A DNA stretch of 64,000 bases from MKUN01 sp964481425 (GCA_964481425.1 CAYZTM010000001.1:151527-215526), one strand, 5' to 3'. Shown: positions 25,804 through 36,333, counted from the stretch's first letter. Numbers and translations are program-made. Notes: a model not told the origin generated them from the sequence alone.

Positions 25804-28065
25804 ATGCAGAGCGTAATACTACAGGCATATAACAAGAACGAAGAAGAGGAGAAGAAACTCATCCTCCGGGAATACCGTGCCTTGCTGCGCGCTTTGAAGC
25901 AGCGCATCAAGAAAGGTGATAAGCGATTATTACGCAGGGCTTTCGAGATATCGGCCGATGCGCATAAAGATATGCGCCGCAAGTCGGGTGAGCCATACAT
26001 ATTGCATCCTGTAGCTGTTGCGCGTATTGTGGTTGAGGAGATAGGCCTTGGCGTTACATCGGCTATATGTGCCTTGCTGCACGATGTAGTGGAAGATACA
26101 GAGGTAACGCTTGAAGACATAGAGCAGGAGTTTGGTGAGAAGTTTGCCAAGATCATCGATGGCCTTACCAAAATATCGAATGTGGTGGACCTGAAAGCAG
26201 AAACCACCGTACAGGCCGAGAACTTCAGGAAGATACTGCTGACGCTGGCAGAGGATCCGCGTGTGATACTCATAAAACTTGCCGACAGGCTGCACAATAT
26301 GCGCACCCTGGGCAGTATGAGCAGGGAGAAACAGTTGAAAATATCGTCAGAGACCACGTATATCTACGCCCCGCTGGCCCATCGTCTCGGGCTTTACGAG
26401 ATAAAATCGGAGCTGGAAGACCTGGCGCTTAAATACACACAACCCGAGGTGTATACCGAGATCGCCAAAGGCCTGAAAGAGACCAAACGTGAACGAAGCA
26501 GATACATCAATGAGTTCATCAAGCCGATAAAAGAAGAGCTGCTGCGTAATGGTTTCGAATTCGAGATATATGGCCGCCCCAAAGCCATACACTCCATCTG
26601 GAACAAGATGCGCACGAAACATGTAGCCTTCGAAGAGGTATATGACCTGTTTGCGATACGCATCATATTAGATTCCTCCGCCGAGCGGGAAAAAGAAGAT
26701 TGCTGGAAGGTATATTCTATCGTTACTAACTTTTACCGACCCAGCCCTGAACGCTTGCGTGACTGGATAAGCGTGCCTAAAGGCAATGGTTATGAGGCCC
26801 TCCATACCACAGTGATGGGGCAGGGCGGCCGATGGGTAGAAGTGCAGATACGCTCATCGCGGATGAACGAGATAGCAGAAAAGGGCCTTGCGGCGCACTG
26901 GAAATATAAAGAAGGCGCATCACAGCAACAGGAAAGCAAACTGGATAGCTGGCTGCACCACCTGCGCGATATACTGAATAACCCCGATACGGATACACTC
27001 GATTTCCTCCAGGATTTTAAACTTGACCTCTTTACCGAGGAGATGTATATCTACACGCCTAAGGGTGAAATGCGTGTATTGCCCAAAGGTGCTACCGCGC
27101 TCGATTTTGCCTTTGATATACACTCCGAATTGGGTGCGCATTGCATTGGCGCCAAGGTGAACTACAGGTTGGTTCCGCTGAGCCACCCGCTCAAGAGCGG
27201 AGACCAGGTAGAGGTCATTTCCTCATCGAAACAAAAGCCATCGGAAGACTGGTTGACTTTTGTGACCACTGCGAAGGCGAAATCGAGGATCAAATATTAC
27301 CTGAAAGAAGAGAAACGCAGGATAGCGGACGATGGTAAAGGTATGCTGCAGCGCAAGCTGGAGCATATGAAGGCGCCGATGTCTCAATCTAATATTTCGG
27401 AGTTGTACAACTATTATAAAAAACCATCACCACTGGACCTGTACTATGCCATAGCTGTTGGCAGTATAGACCTGAAAGACCTGAAGGACTTTAGTGTGCA
27501 TGGGGATAAATTGCAGCAACCACCCCGCGAGGTCAAAATGGACACGCGTCACCTCGTTACAGATGAAGGGACCCAACGACAAAAACAGGCTAAAGGAGCA
27601 GAACTGATCATATTTGGTGAGAGCTCGGATAAGATATTGTACAAGCTGGCCCAGTGTTGCCAGCCTATACCGGGCGATGATGTGTTCGGTTTCATCACTT
27701 CGGGCGAAGGGCTGAAGGTGCATCGTACGGACTGCCCCAATGCGGCACAACTGCTGGCGCACTATGGCCATAGGATCGTGAAGACCAAATGGGCTAAGAA
27801 CAAAGAGATATCGTTCCTGAGTGGTGTGCGCATAATAGGGCACGATGACGTAGGGGTCATACAAAAAATAACTAATGTAATATCGGGTGAGCTGAAAATG
27901 AACATGCGCTCCATAAGTATTGACAGCAAGGACGGAGTGTTCGAAGGCAATATCATGGTGTACGTTCACGACCGGGAAGAGCTGGATGTGTTATGCCAGC
28001 AACTGGTTGCGCTCGATGGCATATCTAAAGTAGAGCGGTTAGAAGGCACCGGAACCGCAGGATAA
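25804..28065 (+). CDS. spoT: Bifunctional (p)ppGpp synthetase/hydrolase (RelA/SpoT)
   Basis: Makes and degrades the alarmone (p)ppGpp. N-terminal HD hydrolase with LLHDVVEDT (H93-D94) and DRLHNMRTL. The synthetase domain has YDLFAIRIIL, a GNGYEALHTTV loop and EIAEKGLAAHWKYKEG. TGS domain near residue 410 (YIYTPKGEMRVLPKGATALDFAF), then a conserved cysteine-containing region CCQPIPGDDVFGFIT and a C-terminal ACT domain. Length 753 is normal. Both HD and synthetase motifs look intact, so both activities are expected. It precedes the M32 carboxypeptidase by 19 nt. Confidence 0.92.
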   Translation: MQSVILQAYNKNEEEEKKLILREYRALLRALKQRIKKGDKRLLRRAFEISADAHKDMRRKSGEPYILHPVAVARIVVEEIGLGVTSAICALLHDVVEDTEVTLEDIEQEFGEKFAKIIDGLTKISNVVDLKAETTVQAENFRKILLTLAEDPRVILIKLADRLHNMRTLGSMSREKQLKISSETTYIYAPLAHRLGLYEIKSELEDLALKYTQPEVYTEIAKGLKETKRERSRYINEFIKPIKEELLRNGFEFEIYGRPKAIHSIWNKMRTKHVAFEEVYDLFAIRIILDSSAEREKEDCWKVYSIVTNFYRPSPERLRDWISVPKGNGYEALHTTVMGQGGRWVEVQIRSSRMNEIAEKGLAAHWKYKEGASQQQESKLDSWLHHLRDILNNPDTDTLDFLQDFKLDLFTEEMYIYTPKGEMRVLPKGATALDFAFDIHSELGAHCIGAKVNYRLVPLSHPLKSGDQVEVISSSKQKPSEDWLTFVTTAKAKSRIKYYLKEEKRRIADDGKGMLQRKLEHMKAPMSQSNISELYNYYKKPSPLDLYYAIAVGSIDLKDLKDFSVHGDKLQQPPREVKMDTRHLVTDEGTQRQKQAKGAELIIFGESSDKILYKLAQCCQPIPGDDVFGFITSGEGLKVHRTDCPNAAQLLAHYGHRIVKTKWAKNKEISFLSGVRIIGHDDVGVIQKITNVISGELKMNMRSISIDSKDGVFEGNIMVYVHDREELDVLCQQLVALDGISKVERLEGTGTAG

Positions 28066-28084
28066 GATCATATTTAACGGATAC

Positions 28085-29590
28085 ATGCAGCATAGTAAAG
28101 AGTTATACGGAAAGTATAAGGAAATGACACAGAAAGCTGCCGACCTGCAATTTGCATCGGCAGTGCTTGGCTGGGACCAGGAAGTATATATGCCCCCAAA
28201 AGGTTTTGAATACAGGGGGCGCCAGTTAGCCACACTGGCCTCTATGGCACACGAGATGCTTACTGCCGAAAGTTACGGTAAGCTCTTACAGGAGCTTGCC
28301 GAAAAAGATGACCTGGACGAAACTGAAAAAAATAACGTGCGCCTGAGCATGGAAGATCATGAGAAGAACAGGAAATTGAGCCCGGCATTTGTAGAGGAAC
28401 TGACGCAGCAGACCAGCAATAGCTATAACGCATGGATACAGGCACGGCGGGAGAACAAATACAGTATTTATGTGGCGGAGCTATCTAAGATGATAGACCT
28501 GAAACGCAGGCAGGCCGATATGTATGGCTACGAGGAGCATCCCTATGATGCACTGCTTGATGAGTATGAAAAGGGAGCCACAGTTGCCCTGCTTGACCCT
28601 GTATTTGCAATGGTAAAAGAACAATTACCCCCTTTGCTGAAAAGTATAAAGGATGCGCCACAGGTAGATGATAGCTTTTTTAACCGTCATTATCCCCGGC
28701 AACAGCAATGGGATTTTTCGATGCAGGTGCTGAAGCAAATGGGTTACGATATGGAAGCGGGCAGGCAGGATTATTCCGAGCATCCGTTCACTACCTCGTT
28801 CTCTCCGGAAGATGTGCGTGTCACAACGCGTGTGGACGAAGATAATTTTGCTTCCATGCTGTGGAGTAGTATACATGAGGGTGGCCATGCGCTTTATGAA
28901 CAGGGACTGCCTGTCAGCGAATATGGTTTGCCTCTAGGTACAGCTGCCTCCCTCGCCATTCACGAATCGCAGTCGCGGTTATGGGAAAACTGCCTGGGCC
29001 GCAGTTTAGGCTTTTGGAAATATTTCTATCCGCAGTTGCAACAATATTTCCCTGAACAACTGGCTGATGTTTCCCTGGATGCATTTTATAAAGGGATGAA
29101 TAAGGTTGAGGCATCGCTGGTACGTACAGAGGCGGATGAGGTGTGTTATCATTTTCATGTAATGATACGCTACGAGATAGAGAAGAAGTTGATCGAAGGT
29201 TCGCTCTCCGCAGAAGGCCTTGATGAGGTATGGAATGAATACTATAAGGAGTACTTAGGTGTATCATCACCCGATGCGAAAAGAGGTGTTTTGCAGGACG
29301 TGCACTGGTGTCATGGTAGTTTTGGGTATTTCCCTACCTATTCTTTGGGTAGCTTTTATGCAGCGCAATTCTTTGAACAGGCATTGAAGGATATACCAGC
29401 TTTGCAGGATGATGTAAGAAGCGGATCATTTGATAAACTATTACATTGGCTGCGGGACAAAGTGCATGTACATGGCCGGCGTTATACTTCCGAAGAGTTG
29501 TGTAAACGTATTACTGGCCGTGGTCTCGATTTTAGTTCATTCATGAATTATGTACAGGTAAAATATGCAACTGTGTATGATTTAAAGTAG
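28085..29590 (+). CDS. M32 family carboxypeptidase (carboxypeptidase Taq-like)
   Basis: Cytoplasmic zinc carboxypeptidase. The family motif HEGGH is visible at H264-E265-x-x-H268 in SSIHEGGHALYEQGLP, followed by the LAIHESQSRLWEN motif with the third zinc ligand glutamate. The 501-residue length matches carboxypeptidase Taq. No signal peptide. It may be co-transcribed with the preceding RelA/SpoT gene and the following small membrane gene (gap of 4 nt). Confidence 0.9.
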   Translation: MQHSKELYGKYKEMTQKAADLQFASAVLGWDQEVYMPPKGFEYRGRQLATLASMAHEMLTAESYGKLLQELAEKDDLDETEKNNVRLSMEDHEKNRKLSPAFVEELTQQTSNSYNAWIQARRENKYSIYVAELSKMIDLKRRQADMYGYEEHPYDALLDEYEKGATVALLDPVFAMVKEQLPPLLKSIKDAPQVDDSFFNRHYPRQQQWDFSMQVLKQMGYDMEAGRQDYSEHPFTTSFSPEDVRVTTRVDEDNFASMLWSSIHEGGHALYEQGLPVSEYGLPLGTAASLAIHESQSRLWENCLGRSLGFWKYFYPQLQQYFPEQLADVSLDAFYKGMNKVEASLVRTEADEVCYHFHVMIRYEIEKKLIEGSLSAEGLDEVWNEYYKEYLGVSSPDAKRGVLQDVHWCHGSFGYFPTYSLGSFYAAQFFEQALKDIPALQDDVRSGSFDKLLHWLRDKVHVHGRRYTSEELCKRITGRGLDFSSFMNYVQVKYATVYDLK

Positions 29591-29594
29591 CATT

Positions 29595-30089
29595 ATGTCG
29601 TTTGAGCTCGAGAAATATAACGAGCCTCTTGAAGCAGATGAGGTTGTATTCCTGGTAGATAAGGAACGCAAAGAGCGCAGGCAATACCTCAGGGTATTTT
29701 CCATGCTGATGGTGCTGAGTTTTATAATCCCTTTTGCCGGTGCCTGGTACAGGGCTTTCGATGGGGCCCCCAATGCGTTCTCAGCACCACGTTTTTTTCT
29801 GAGCGCGGGTATCTTGCTTACCATATCCGGTACAGCTGTGTGGACAATGTACCGGGTGAACCTGCGCAGGTTGCAGGCAGATATCAGGAACAGGACCAAG
29901 ACAATAGAATGTGCCCATGTGGTGAAGAAGCTCTATATGCCACAGAACAATACTTATTTTCTTTACCTCGATTCTACCAACAAGCTTAGTATTGAAGTGC
30001 AGGAAAGCGATTATCACCGCCTCGTTACCGGCGACGAGATTAACATTGAATTTGCAACGAACTCCCGCTTGTACCTGGGCTATTTTTAG
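29595..30089 (+). CDS. Two-helix membrane protein of unknown function
   Basis: A 164-residue protein with an acidic N terminus, two membrane helices (residues ~36-55 and 70-90), and a soluble C-terminal part that ends DYHRLVTGDEINIEFATNSRLYLGYF, a possible beta-barrel (OB-like) fold. No named family recognised. It directly follows the M32 carboxypeptidase and probably shares its transcript. Its stop touches the stop of the convergent transporter gene. Confidence 0.65.
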   Translation: MSFELEKYNEPLEADEVVFLVDKERKERRQYLRVFSMLMVLSFIIPFAGAWYRAFDGAPNAFSAPRFFLSAGILLTISGTAVWTMYRVNLRRLQADIRNRTKTIECAHVVKKLYMPQNNTYFLYLDSTNKLSIEVQESDYHRLVTGDEINIEFATNSRLYLGYF

Positions 30090-31355
30090 TTACATCAATA
30101 TGCCTGCTATGGATGCAGAAAGATAAGAGGCCAATGTGCCACATAGCAATGCCTTCATACCTAATTTGGCAAGGTCGGTACGGCGCTCAGGCGCCAGGGC
30201 CCCTATGCCGCCTATCTGCATGCCCACACTGCTGAAATTGGCAAAGCCGCATATGGCAACGGTCACTATCGTCAGGCCCTTGTGGGTAAGTATGGGCAAT
30301 TCGTTACTGGTCATTTTGCTGAAGGCTACGAACTCATTTATCGTGAGCTTTTGGCCCAGCAGGGTGGCTGCGTTGCTTACATCCTGTGCAGGCACACCCA
30401 TAGCCCATGCGAAGGGGTAGAATATCTTGCCGAATATCCAGTTGAGGCTCAGGTTGAAATCGGGGTTGAAGATATGGCCACATTTCAGCAGTATCCAGTC
30501 AAGGCATGCTATCAGGGCAATGAAACCTATCAGCATGGCGATAACATTCATAGCTATTTTAAAGCCGTCGCCGGCGCCATGGCTAATGGCATCTATCAGG
30601 TTGCTATAGCCGCTCTTTACCTCCAGCTTCACCTTGCCCATGGTCTGTGACTGCTCTGTTTCCGGGAATACGATCTTGGAGATCACGAGGGCACCGGGTG
30701 CGGCCATCAGACTCGCGGCTATCAGTTGTGGCGTAATATTCATGCCCGCCCGCAGGCCCATATTAGCATATACCACCAATATGCCGCCCGCTATACAGGC
30801 AAGGCTGCCGCTCATGGATGCCAGCAACTCGCTCCTGGTCATAGTGGCCAGGTAGGGCCGTATCATCACCTGTGCTTCCACCTGGCCTACAAAGGCACTG
30901 GCCACATTGCTCAGTGCCTCGGCACCGCTCACTCGCATCACGAAGTTCATGGCACGGGCTATGACCGCAACTATGCGCTGCATGATGCCCAGGTAATAAA
31001 GAATAGCTACCAATACACAAACAAGTATGATAGTAGCCGTAATATTGAACGCAAATACGAATGTGCCCGGAGCGCTGTAGTTCACTACGCTATTGGTATA
31101 GTCGTAAGCTCCTATACCACCGTACACGAAATTAGCCCCCTGTTTGGCGAAGGCTTCTATCTTTTCCATGCCCCTGCCGAGGAACTGGAAAAAATGGTTA
31201 ACGGCAGGTATCTTGAATACCAGTATCGCCACAACCCACTGTAGGGCCAGTCCGCTGATCACCAACCTGAGGTTGATGCGTTTTTTATTGTTCGAAAAGA
31301 GGAAGGCGATGCCCAATATCAGCAGTATGCCTAAAAAGCCGGTAAAACGCTCCAT
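30090..31355 (-). CDS. CNT (NupC) family nucleoside transporter
   Basis: Sodium- or proton-coupled nucleoside importer of the inner membrane. Signatures in order: FVYGGIGAYDYTNS, then LYYLGIMQRIVAVIARAMN and GAEALSNVASAFVGQVEAQ (core substrate site), and the second repeat KMTSNELPILTHKG with ICGFANFSSVGMQIGGIG. About ten hydrophobic segments. 421 residues from the second in-frame ATG, which starts just before the first helix; a longer start 24 bases upstream is also possible. Confidence 0.88.
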   Translation of the reverse strand: MERFTGFLGILLILGIAFLFSNNKKRINLRLVISGLALQWVVAILVFKIPAVNHFFQFLGRGMEKIEAFAKQGANFVYGGIGAYDYTNSVVNYSAPGTFVFAFNITATIILVCVLVAILYYLGIMQRIVAVIARAMNFVMRVSGAEALSNVASAFVGQVEAQVMIRPYLATMTRSELLASMSGSLACIAGGILVVYANMGLRAGMNITPQLIAASLMAAPGALVISKIVFPETEQSQTMGKVKLEVKSGYSNLIDAISHGAGDGFKIAMNVIAMLIGFIALIACLDWILLKCGHIFNPDFNLSLNWIFGKIFYPFAWAMGVPAQDVSNAATLLGQKLTINEFVAFSKMTSNELPILTHKGLTIVTVAICGFANFSSVGMQIGGIGALAPERRTDLAKLGMKALLCGTLASYLSASIAGILM

Positions 31356-31469
31356 GCTATAAATATAGGGTTCTGGCACGATATCTAATACTGCATTGCT
31401 GTTTTGCAGTGTTAACTATATATCTTCATCAAAAATGCCGCAGTATGCATATTTTTAATGTATAGTGTG

Positions 31470-31477
31470 TATATTTG
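31470..31477 (+). promoter_or_regulatory. Promoter -7 element of the first DUF7619 gene
   Basis: TATATTTG matches the Bacteroidota -7 consensus TAnnTTTG exactly, 28 nt upstream of the chosen ATG at 31505. The same word with similar flank (GTGTATATTTG) precedes the paralogous gene at 33946-33953. No clear -33 TTG at the usual distance. Confidence 0.45.
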
Positions 31478-31504
31478 ATGTGTACTTACTCAAATGTATT
31501 CTTT

Positions 31505-33838
31505 ATGCCCAATAAGATATACTCTAATCGAAAACTCATTATTGCTTTTTTATTTTCCTTATATAGTTGCGGGGTTTATGCTGTACCCTATTATGTTCAA
31601 AATACCAATCCCTGGGGGCAACCCACCAATATCGATATAATGAATAACGTATATGGGAATGGGAACTGGACGCAGGCTACTTATTCTACTCCTGCAATGA
31701 CCATCTTTAGCCCATCTACAGATATGGTTTGGCTGGAAGGTGGAGACGCAAATGCATACTATCTTAACCTGTTTTTGGCAAATAACCATGTATTGATCGA
31801 AAGCTGGGTAACTGCTGGCGGTAAGTTGATCATCAACGCTGCACCCAACACTGGCGGAGATATTGATTGCGGATTCAACGGTACTACATTGCATTATCCA
31901 GCCTACTCGGGAATAGCCCAGGCCGCAGATGCAAATGACACGATCTTTCACGGTCCCTTTACACCAATAACAACAGCATATACCGGTAATCTTTGCAGTC
32001 ATGCATACATTACCGGTTCTGGTTTGCATTACTTGTTATCAGGCGACAGCGCGCGAGTGATCCTTGCAAAAAGAGATTGGGGTTTAGGGAGAGTTTATTT
32101 CGGTACTTTAACACCACCTGTTTGGTGGGTACCGCAGGTGGAAGCCTATAACCTTTGGTATAATATCATGGCTACCATTCATACTCCGCCAACACCAACT
32201 GCTGTTGGTCAGTTGGACAGTTTCGAAGTCTATGTTAACGGTTCATGTAATAGTGGAATAGAATTAACCGCATTTAAAAACAATTCCTACGCAGGGTTTG
32301 GAGTGAAAACGTATTATGGCGATAACACTATGGATTCATCTTCATTTGGGGCTGCTAATCCTACCGGTGGTGTGTTTGTTATTGATCATCTGTTCCCTTG
32401 TACAGGAACCTATACTATAAAGCAAGTATTGTACAATGGCCCCAATGCAGTAGACTCATTACAATTTCCATATACTTACCAAAGTTGCCGGACTCTTTTA
32501 GTTTCTTTTTATTACGATGCTAATTCGAACTGTATTTATGATAATGGGGAAATATTTTCAGCGCAGCCCCTACTTACCGAAGTTGATTCCAATAATATCC
32601 CAATAGACACGGTTTCAGCAACGAGTGGATTTTATTATACAATTACCGGGAATACAGGTGACATATTCGGATTCAGGCCGATCATGGTAGGAGGAGGATA
32701 TTATTTGACTTGCCCTGCCGCAGGTATACTTTATGATACACTCGATGTTACTAATTCTACGAATATGGAGTTTGGCTTATCCTGCGCTAATGGGAATATT
32801 TTTGATGTTTCGGTTGTTCCTGTTACGCATTCGGGCAGGCATTTGGCAAGTGTTATTCTTGATGTTAATAATGCCTATTGTAGTATGATGAGCGCCACGG
32901 TAAGTATGAACTATAGTCCCAAATACAACTACTCATCTTCTAATGCTGCAGTTTTATATACTGCAGGCCAGGAAGTTATTTGGAATATAGCGGCTTTATC
33001 CAGCAACACGCCACAAACTATCATTGCTAATTTTAGTCTGGCTACACCACAATGGCTAACTATAGGTGATACAGTAAATTACAGTTTTAATATAGCTCCA
33101 ACTGCCGGAGATATCGACATTACTAATAATACAGTTATCATTCACGATACTATTGATGGCGCCTATGATCCTAACCATATTGCTGTGGACCCACAAGGCT
33201 ATATTGCTTCTGGTACAAAGCTTAAATATTCAGTAATGTTTGAGAATACCGGTAATGCGCCGGCGGAAAACATTTATGTGTTGGATACATTACCCGACCA
33301 GGTAGATATTAATAGTTTGCGTATGCTTTCGGCAAGTTCCCGAATGTTTACTTATATATTTGAGTCGGGGGGGCACAATATTGTCAGGTTTGAGTTTCCA
33401 AATATCAATTTGCCTGACAGCGTACATTATCCTGATAATTGCTTTGGAATGTTCTCTTTTAGTATCAATACTTTTCAGGGGCTTCCGCTTGGTACGTTCA
33501 TAGACAATGGGGTAGGGATCTATTTTGATGACAATGATGTTGTCATGACCAACACTGTACGGAATATCATAGCCAGCCCGGAAAATGTTTCCTATGTAAA
33601 TGCAGTAAAGAACATAAAAGTATTCCCTAACCCTGCCACTAACGAGCTTACCATAAATGCAGATAAGAACATTTATCATTCCTATACTATTAGTAACAGC
33701 ATGGGGCAAACGATGATAGAGCAAGACATACATAACACGCAAACTACAATTAACATCAGGCTGTTTCCTGCCGGTATCTATTATATTACATTGAAAGACT
33801 CCTGTGGCAGTGAAGTGAGGAAATTTGTTAAGCTGTAA
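31505..33838 (+). CDS. T9SS type A sorted protein with DUF7619-like domain, copy 1
   Basis: A 777-residue secreted protein. The start after the TATATTTG element gives MPNKIYSNRKLIIAFLFSL, a signal peptide. The N-terminal ~200 residues resemble a Rossmann-like ThuA fold (WVTAGGKLIINAAPN, then WGLGRVYFGTL). PKD-like and other beta domains follow. The DUF7619 domain has DPNHIAVDPQGYI, LKYSVMFENTGNAP and GIYFDDNDVVMTNTV. The end KVFPNPATNELTIN...GIYYITLKD is a type A T9SS sorting domain. The downstream gene encodes a close paralogue. Likely a surface adhesin or binding protein. Confidence 0.8.
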   Translation: MPNKIYSNRKLIIAFLFSLYSCGVYAVPYYVQNTNPWGQPTNIDIMNNVYGNGNWTQATYSTPAMTIFSPSTDMVWLEGGDANAYYLNLFLANNHVLIESWVTAGGKLIINAAPNTGGDIDCGFNGTTLHYPAYSGIAQAADANDTIFHGPFTPITTAYTGNLCSHAYITGSGLHYLLSGDSARVILAKRDWGLGRVYFGTLTPPVWWVPQVEAYNLWYNIMATIHTPPTPTAVGQLDSFEVYVNGSCNSGIELTAFKNNSYAGFGVKTYYGDNTMDSSSFGAANPTGGVFVIDHLFPCTGTYTIKQVLYNGPNAVDSLQFPYTYQSCRTLLVSFYYDANSNCIYDNGEIFSAQPLLTEVDSNNIPIDTVSATSGFYYTITGNTGDIFGFRPIMVGGGYYLTCPAAGILYDTLDVTNSTNMEFGLSCANGNIFDVSVVPVTHSGRHLASVILDVNNAYCSMMSATVSMNYSPKYNYSSSNAAVLYTAGQEVIWNIAALSSNTPQTIIANFSLATPQWLTIGDTVNYSFNIAPTAGDIDITNNTVIIHDTIDGAYDPNHIAVDPQGYIASGTKLKYSVMFENTGNAPAENIYVLDTLPDQVDINSLRMLSASSRMFTYIFESGGHNIVRFEFPNINLPDSVHYPDNCFGMFSFSINTFQGLPLGTFIDNGVGIYFDDNDVVMTNTVRNIIASPENVSYVNAVKNIKVFPNPATNELTINADKNIYHSYTISNSMGQTMIEQDIHNTQTTINIRLFPAGIYYITLKDSCGSEVRKFVKL

Positions 33839-33853
33839 GCAGATGAATACTCT

Positions 33854-33887
33854 AAAAGAGAGGCCTGAATACTCCGGCCTCTCTTTT
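33854..33887 (+). terminator. Terminator between the two tandem paralogues
   Basis: A 12-bp stem AAAAGAGAGGCC/GGCCTCTCTTTT with a 10-nt loop, 16 nt after the stop of the first paralogue. It supports separate transcription of the two copies. Confidence 0.85.
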
Positions 33888-33945
33888 GCATTTTATCCAT
33901 TTGCGAAAAAATTGCAGTATTTTAATTTCTAATTAGTTTATTGTG

Positions 33946-33953
33946 TATATTTG
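33946..33953 (+). promoter_or_regulatory. Promoter -7 element of the second DUF7619 gene
   Basis: TATATTTG within GTGTATATTTG, the same word as before the first copy, 28 nt upstream of the ATG at 33981. The duplicated spacing shows that the promoter was copied together with the gene. Confidence 0.45.
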
Positions 33954-33980
33954 GTAATACACTTACTTAAACAATTGCTT

Positions 33981-36308
33981 ATGCCGCACAAGATGTACCC
34001 TCTGAAAAATGCGATCTTGGTCACTTTACTCCTGCTCTTTGCAGGTCTGACCAATGCACAGCCATATTATATTGTGGATACGGACCCATGGAACCAGAAC
34101 TTCAACGATTCTGCAATGGACCAGGTATACGGCCCGGGTAACTGGATACGCACAGATTATACAGCCCAGGCCGCTAATATATTTACTGCTACTACATCTT
34201 TTGTAATGCTGGAGGGAAGCGATGCCAATGCCATTGCGATGAGCAATTTCCTTACGAACAACCAAGCGCTTATAGAAAACTGGGTAAGCTATGGTGGCAG
34301 GCTCTTCATTAATGCTGCCCCAAACCAGGGTGGTAATATCAACTGCGGATTTGACAATACTACCTTGCTTTACCCCAACTACTACACATCGGGCGGGGCA
34401 GTTAACCCTAACGATAGTATTTTCAATGGCCCTTACACACCTGTGGCTACCAGTTATACAGGCAATTATTTAGGACACGCGCTCATTTCAGGGATCAATC
34501 TTGATAGCCTGATGTATGGCAATCAACCAAACACACTGGTATTGGCTCAGAAAAGCTGGGGCCTGGGTACTGTATTTTTCGGTGGACTGACACAACCTAA
34601 CTGGTGGTCGCCTATGGCGGAAGGTGAAAACCTGTGGTATAATATTTTCAATAATTTCGCGGTTCAGACTACACCCATAGACAGTGGCGCACTGGACAGC
34701 TTCGTGGTATTTGCCAATTACAACTGTTCCCAGCTGCAACTGACGGTGAATACCGTAAACTATTATCCCGGTATGGGGGTCAAAACTTATTTTGGCGACA
34801 ATACAACTGATTCATCGGCCATCAATGCAGCGGTACTTACCGGTGGCACGGCATCTATTAGCCATAGCTATAACGCATCAGGCACATATACTATCAAGCA
34901 ACAGTTGTACAATGGTCCTGCTGTGATCGATTCACTGGAGTTCTCTTACCAATACATCGTCTGCAGTTCTGTGCAGGTTAGTTTCTATCATGATGTGAAC
35001 AACAACTGCGTGATGGATAATGCAGAAGGTCCTATTACGCAAGCTACCCTGACAGAGGTGGATTCGAATAATGTGCCTATTGATACAATTGCCGCTACCA
35101 GTGGATTCTACTATACGGAGCATGGCAATGTAGGTGACATATATACCTTCAGGCCTATCTCAATAACCGGTTTTTATGTCACCTGTCCTATGGCCGGAGA
35201 ATATGTAGATACGCTGAATGTAGGTAATGGGGGTAACATTAATTTTGGTGTTACTTGCCTGCCCGGTAATTCATTCGATCTCGCGATCAACCCGATTACG
35301 AATTCTTACAGCAATACTGCAACGGTGATGATAAATGTGACCAATGTATATTGTACCCCTCAAAACGCTGTTGCCACGATGCAGTTCAGCACTGATTATG
35401 CATTCCTGGGCTCTACGCCGGCACCTGCTACAGCAAATGGGCAGACACTGACATGGAATTTGAACAATGTCTATAACGATTCGCCCGCTAATATCGTTGT
35501 GTACCTGACTCCCTCAGGGCCCAATTTGACTATCGGTGATACTGTAAATTACACTTTTACTGTCGACCCGATAGTTGGGGACACGGATAGCGTAAATAAT
35601 ATTGTCATTGTGGAAGACACCATTTTCGGTGCATGGGACCCCAATCACATATCAGTTTCACCGCAGGGTTATATCACGGCCGGGACCAAGCTCAAGTATT
35701 CTGTCATGTTTGAGAATACAGGCAATGCACCCGCACAAAATATCTATGTGCTTGACACACTGCCTGACCAGGCGGACCTCAACAGTCTGCGTATGATCAC
35801 TGCCAGCGCTCCTATGTATACTACCATATTTGAGTCCGGCGGCCATAACATTGTCAGGTTCGAGTTCCCCAATATCAACCTGCCGGACAGTGTTCATTAC
35901 CCCTATAACTGTACGGGCATGTTCTCCTATACGATAAATACAAAACCCGGTCTTGCCCCCGGTACATTCATTGACAACAGGGCCGGTATCTACTTCGATA
36001 ACAACGATGTGGTGATGACCAATAGTGTGCGTAATATTATTGCCAGCCCGCAGTATGTTCAGTTTGTAAATGCGGCGGATAACATAAAGCTGTATCCCAA
36101 CCCGGCTACCAACCAGCTTATTATAAGTGCCGATGAACATGTTTATCGTTCCTTTACCATTACCAACAGCATGGGGCAGCTCATGCTGCAGGATGAGGTG
36201 AGAGGAACAAATACAACGCTTAATATAAAACGACTGCCTGCCGGCATTTACTATGTCACTTTGAAAGGTACTGAGGGGAATGAAGTGCGAAAGTTTGTGA
36301 AAATGTAA
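33981..36308 (+). CDS. T9SS type A sorted protein with DUF7619-like domain, copy 2
   Basis: A 775-residue paralogue of the previous gene with the same domain order: signal peptide (TLLLLFAGLTNAQ), ThuA-like N part (WVSYGGRLFINAAPN, SWGLGTVFFGGL), beta domains with HDVNNNCVMDNAEG, DUF7619 (DPNHISVSPQGYI, LKYSVMFENTGNAPAQ) and a T9SS sorting domain (LYPNPATNQLIIS, AGIYYVTLKGTEG). Identity between the two is highest in the DUF7619 and sorting parts and lower in the middle, as expected for a recent duplication with diversifying ligand domains. The terminator at 36334 follows. Confidence 0.8.
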   Translation: MPHKMYPLKNAILVTLLLLFAGLTNAQPYYIVDTDPWNQNFNDSAMDQVYGPGNWIRTDYTAQAANIFTATTSFVMLEGSDANAIAMSNFLTNNQALIENWVSYGGRLFINAAPNQGGNINCGFDNTTLLYPNYYTSGGAVNPNDSIFNGPYTPVATSYTGNYLGHALISGINLDSLMYGNQPNTLVLAQKSWGLGTVFFGGLTQPNWWSPMAEGENLWYNIFNNFAVQTTPIDSGALDSFVVFANYNCSQLQLTVNTVNYYPGMGVKTYFGDNTTDSSAINAAVLTGGTASISHSYNASGTYTIKQQLYNGPAVIDSLEFSYQYIVCSSVQVSFYHDVNNNCVMDNAEGPITQATLTEVDSNNVPIDTIAATSGFYYTEHGNVGDIYTFRPISITGFYVTCPMAGEYVDTLNVGNGGNINFGVTCLPGNSFDLAINPITNSYSNTATVMINVTNVYCTPQNAVATMQFSTDYAFLGSTPAPATANGQTLTWNLNNVYNDSPANIVVYLTPSGPNLTIGDTVNYTFTVDPIVGDTDSVNNIVIVEDTIFGAWDPNHISVSPQGYITAGTKLKYSVMFENTGNAPAQNIYVLDTLPDQADLNSLRMITASAPMYTTIFESGGHNIVRFEFPNINLPDSVHYPYNCTGMFSYTINTKPGLAPGTFIDNRAGIYFDNNDVVMTNSVRNIIASPQYVQFVNAADNIKLYPNPATNQLIISADEHVYRSFTITNSMGQLMLQDEVRGTNTTLNIKRLPAGIYYVTLKGTEGNEVRKFVKM

Positions 36309-36333
36309 AAAATGAACTTTTTGAATAGTTAAA

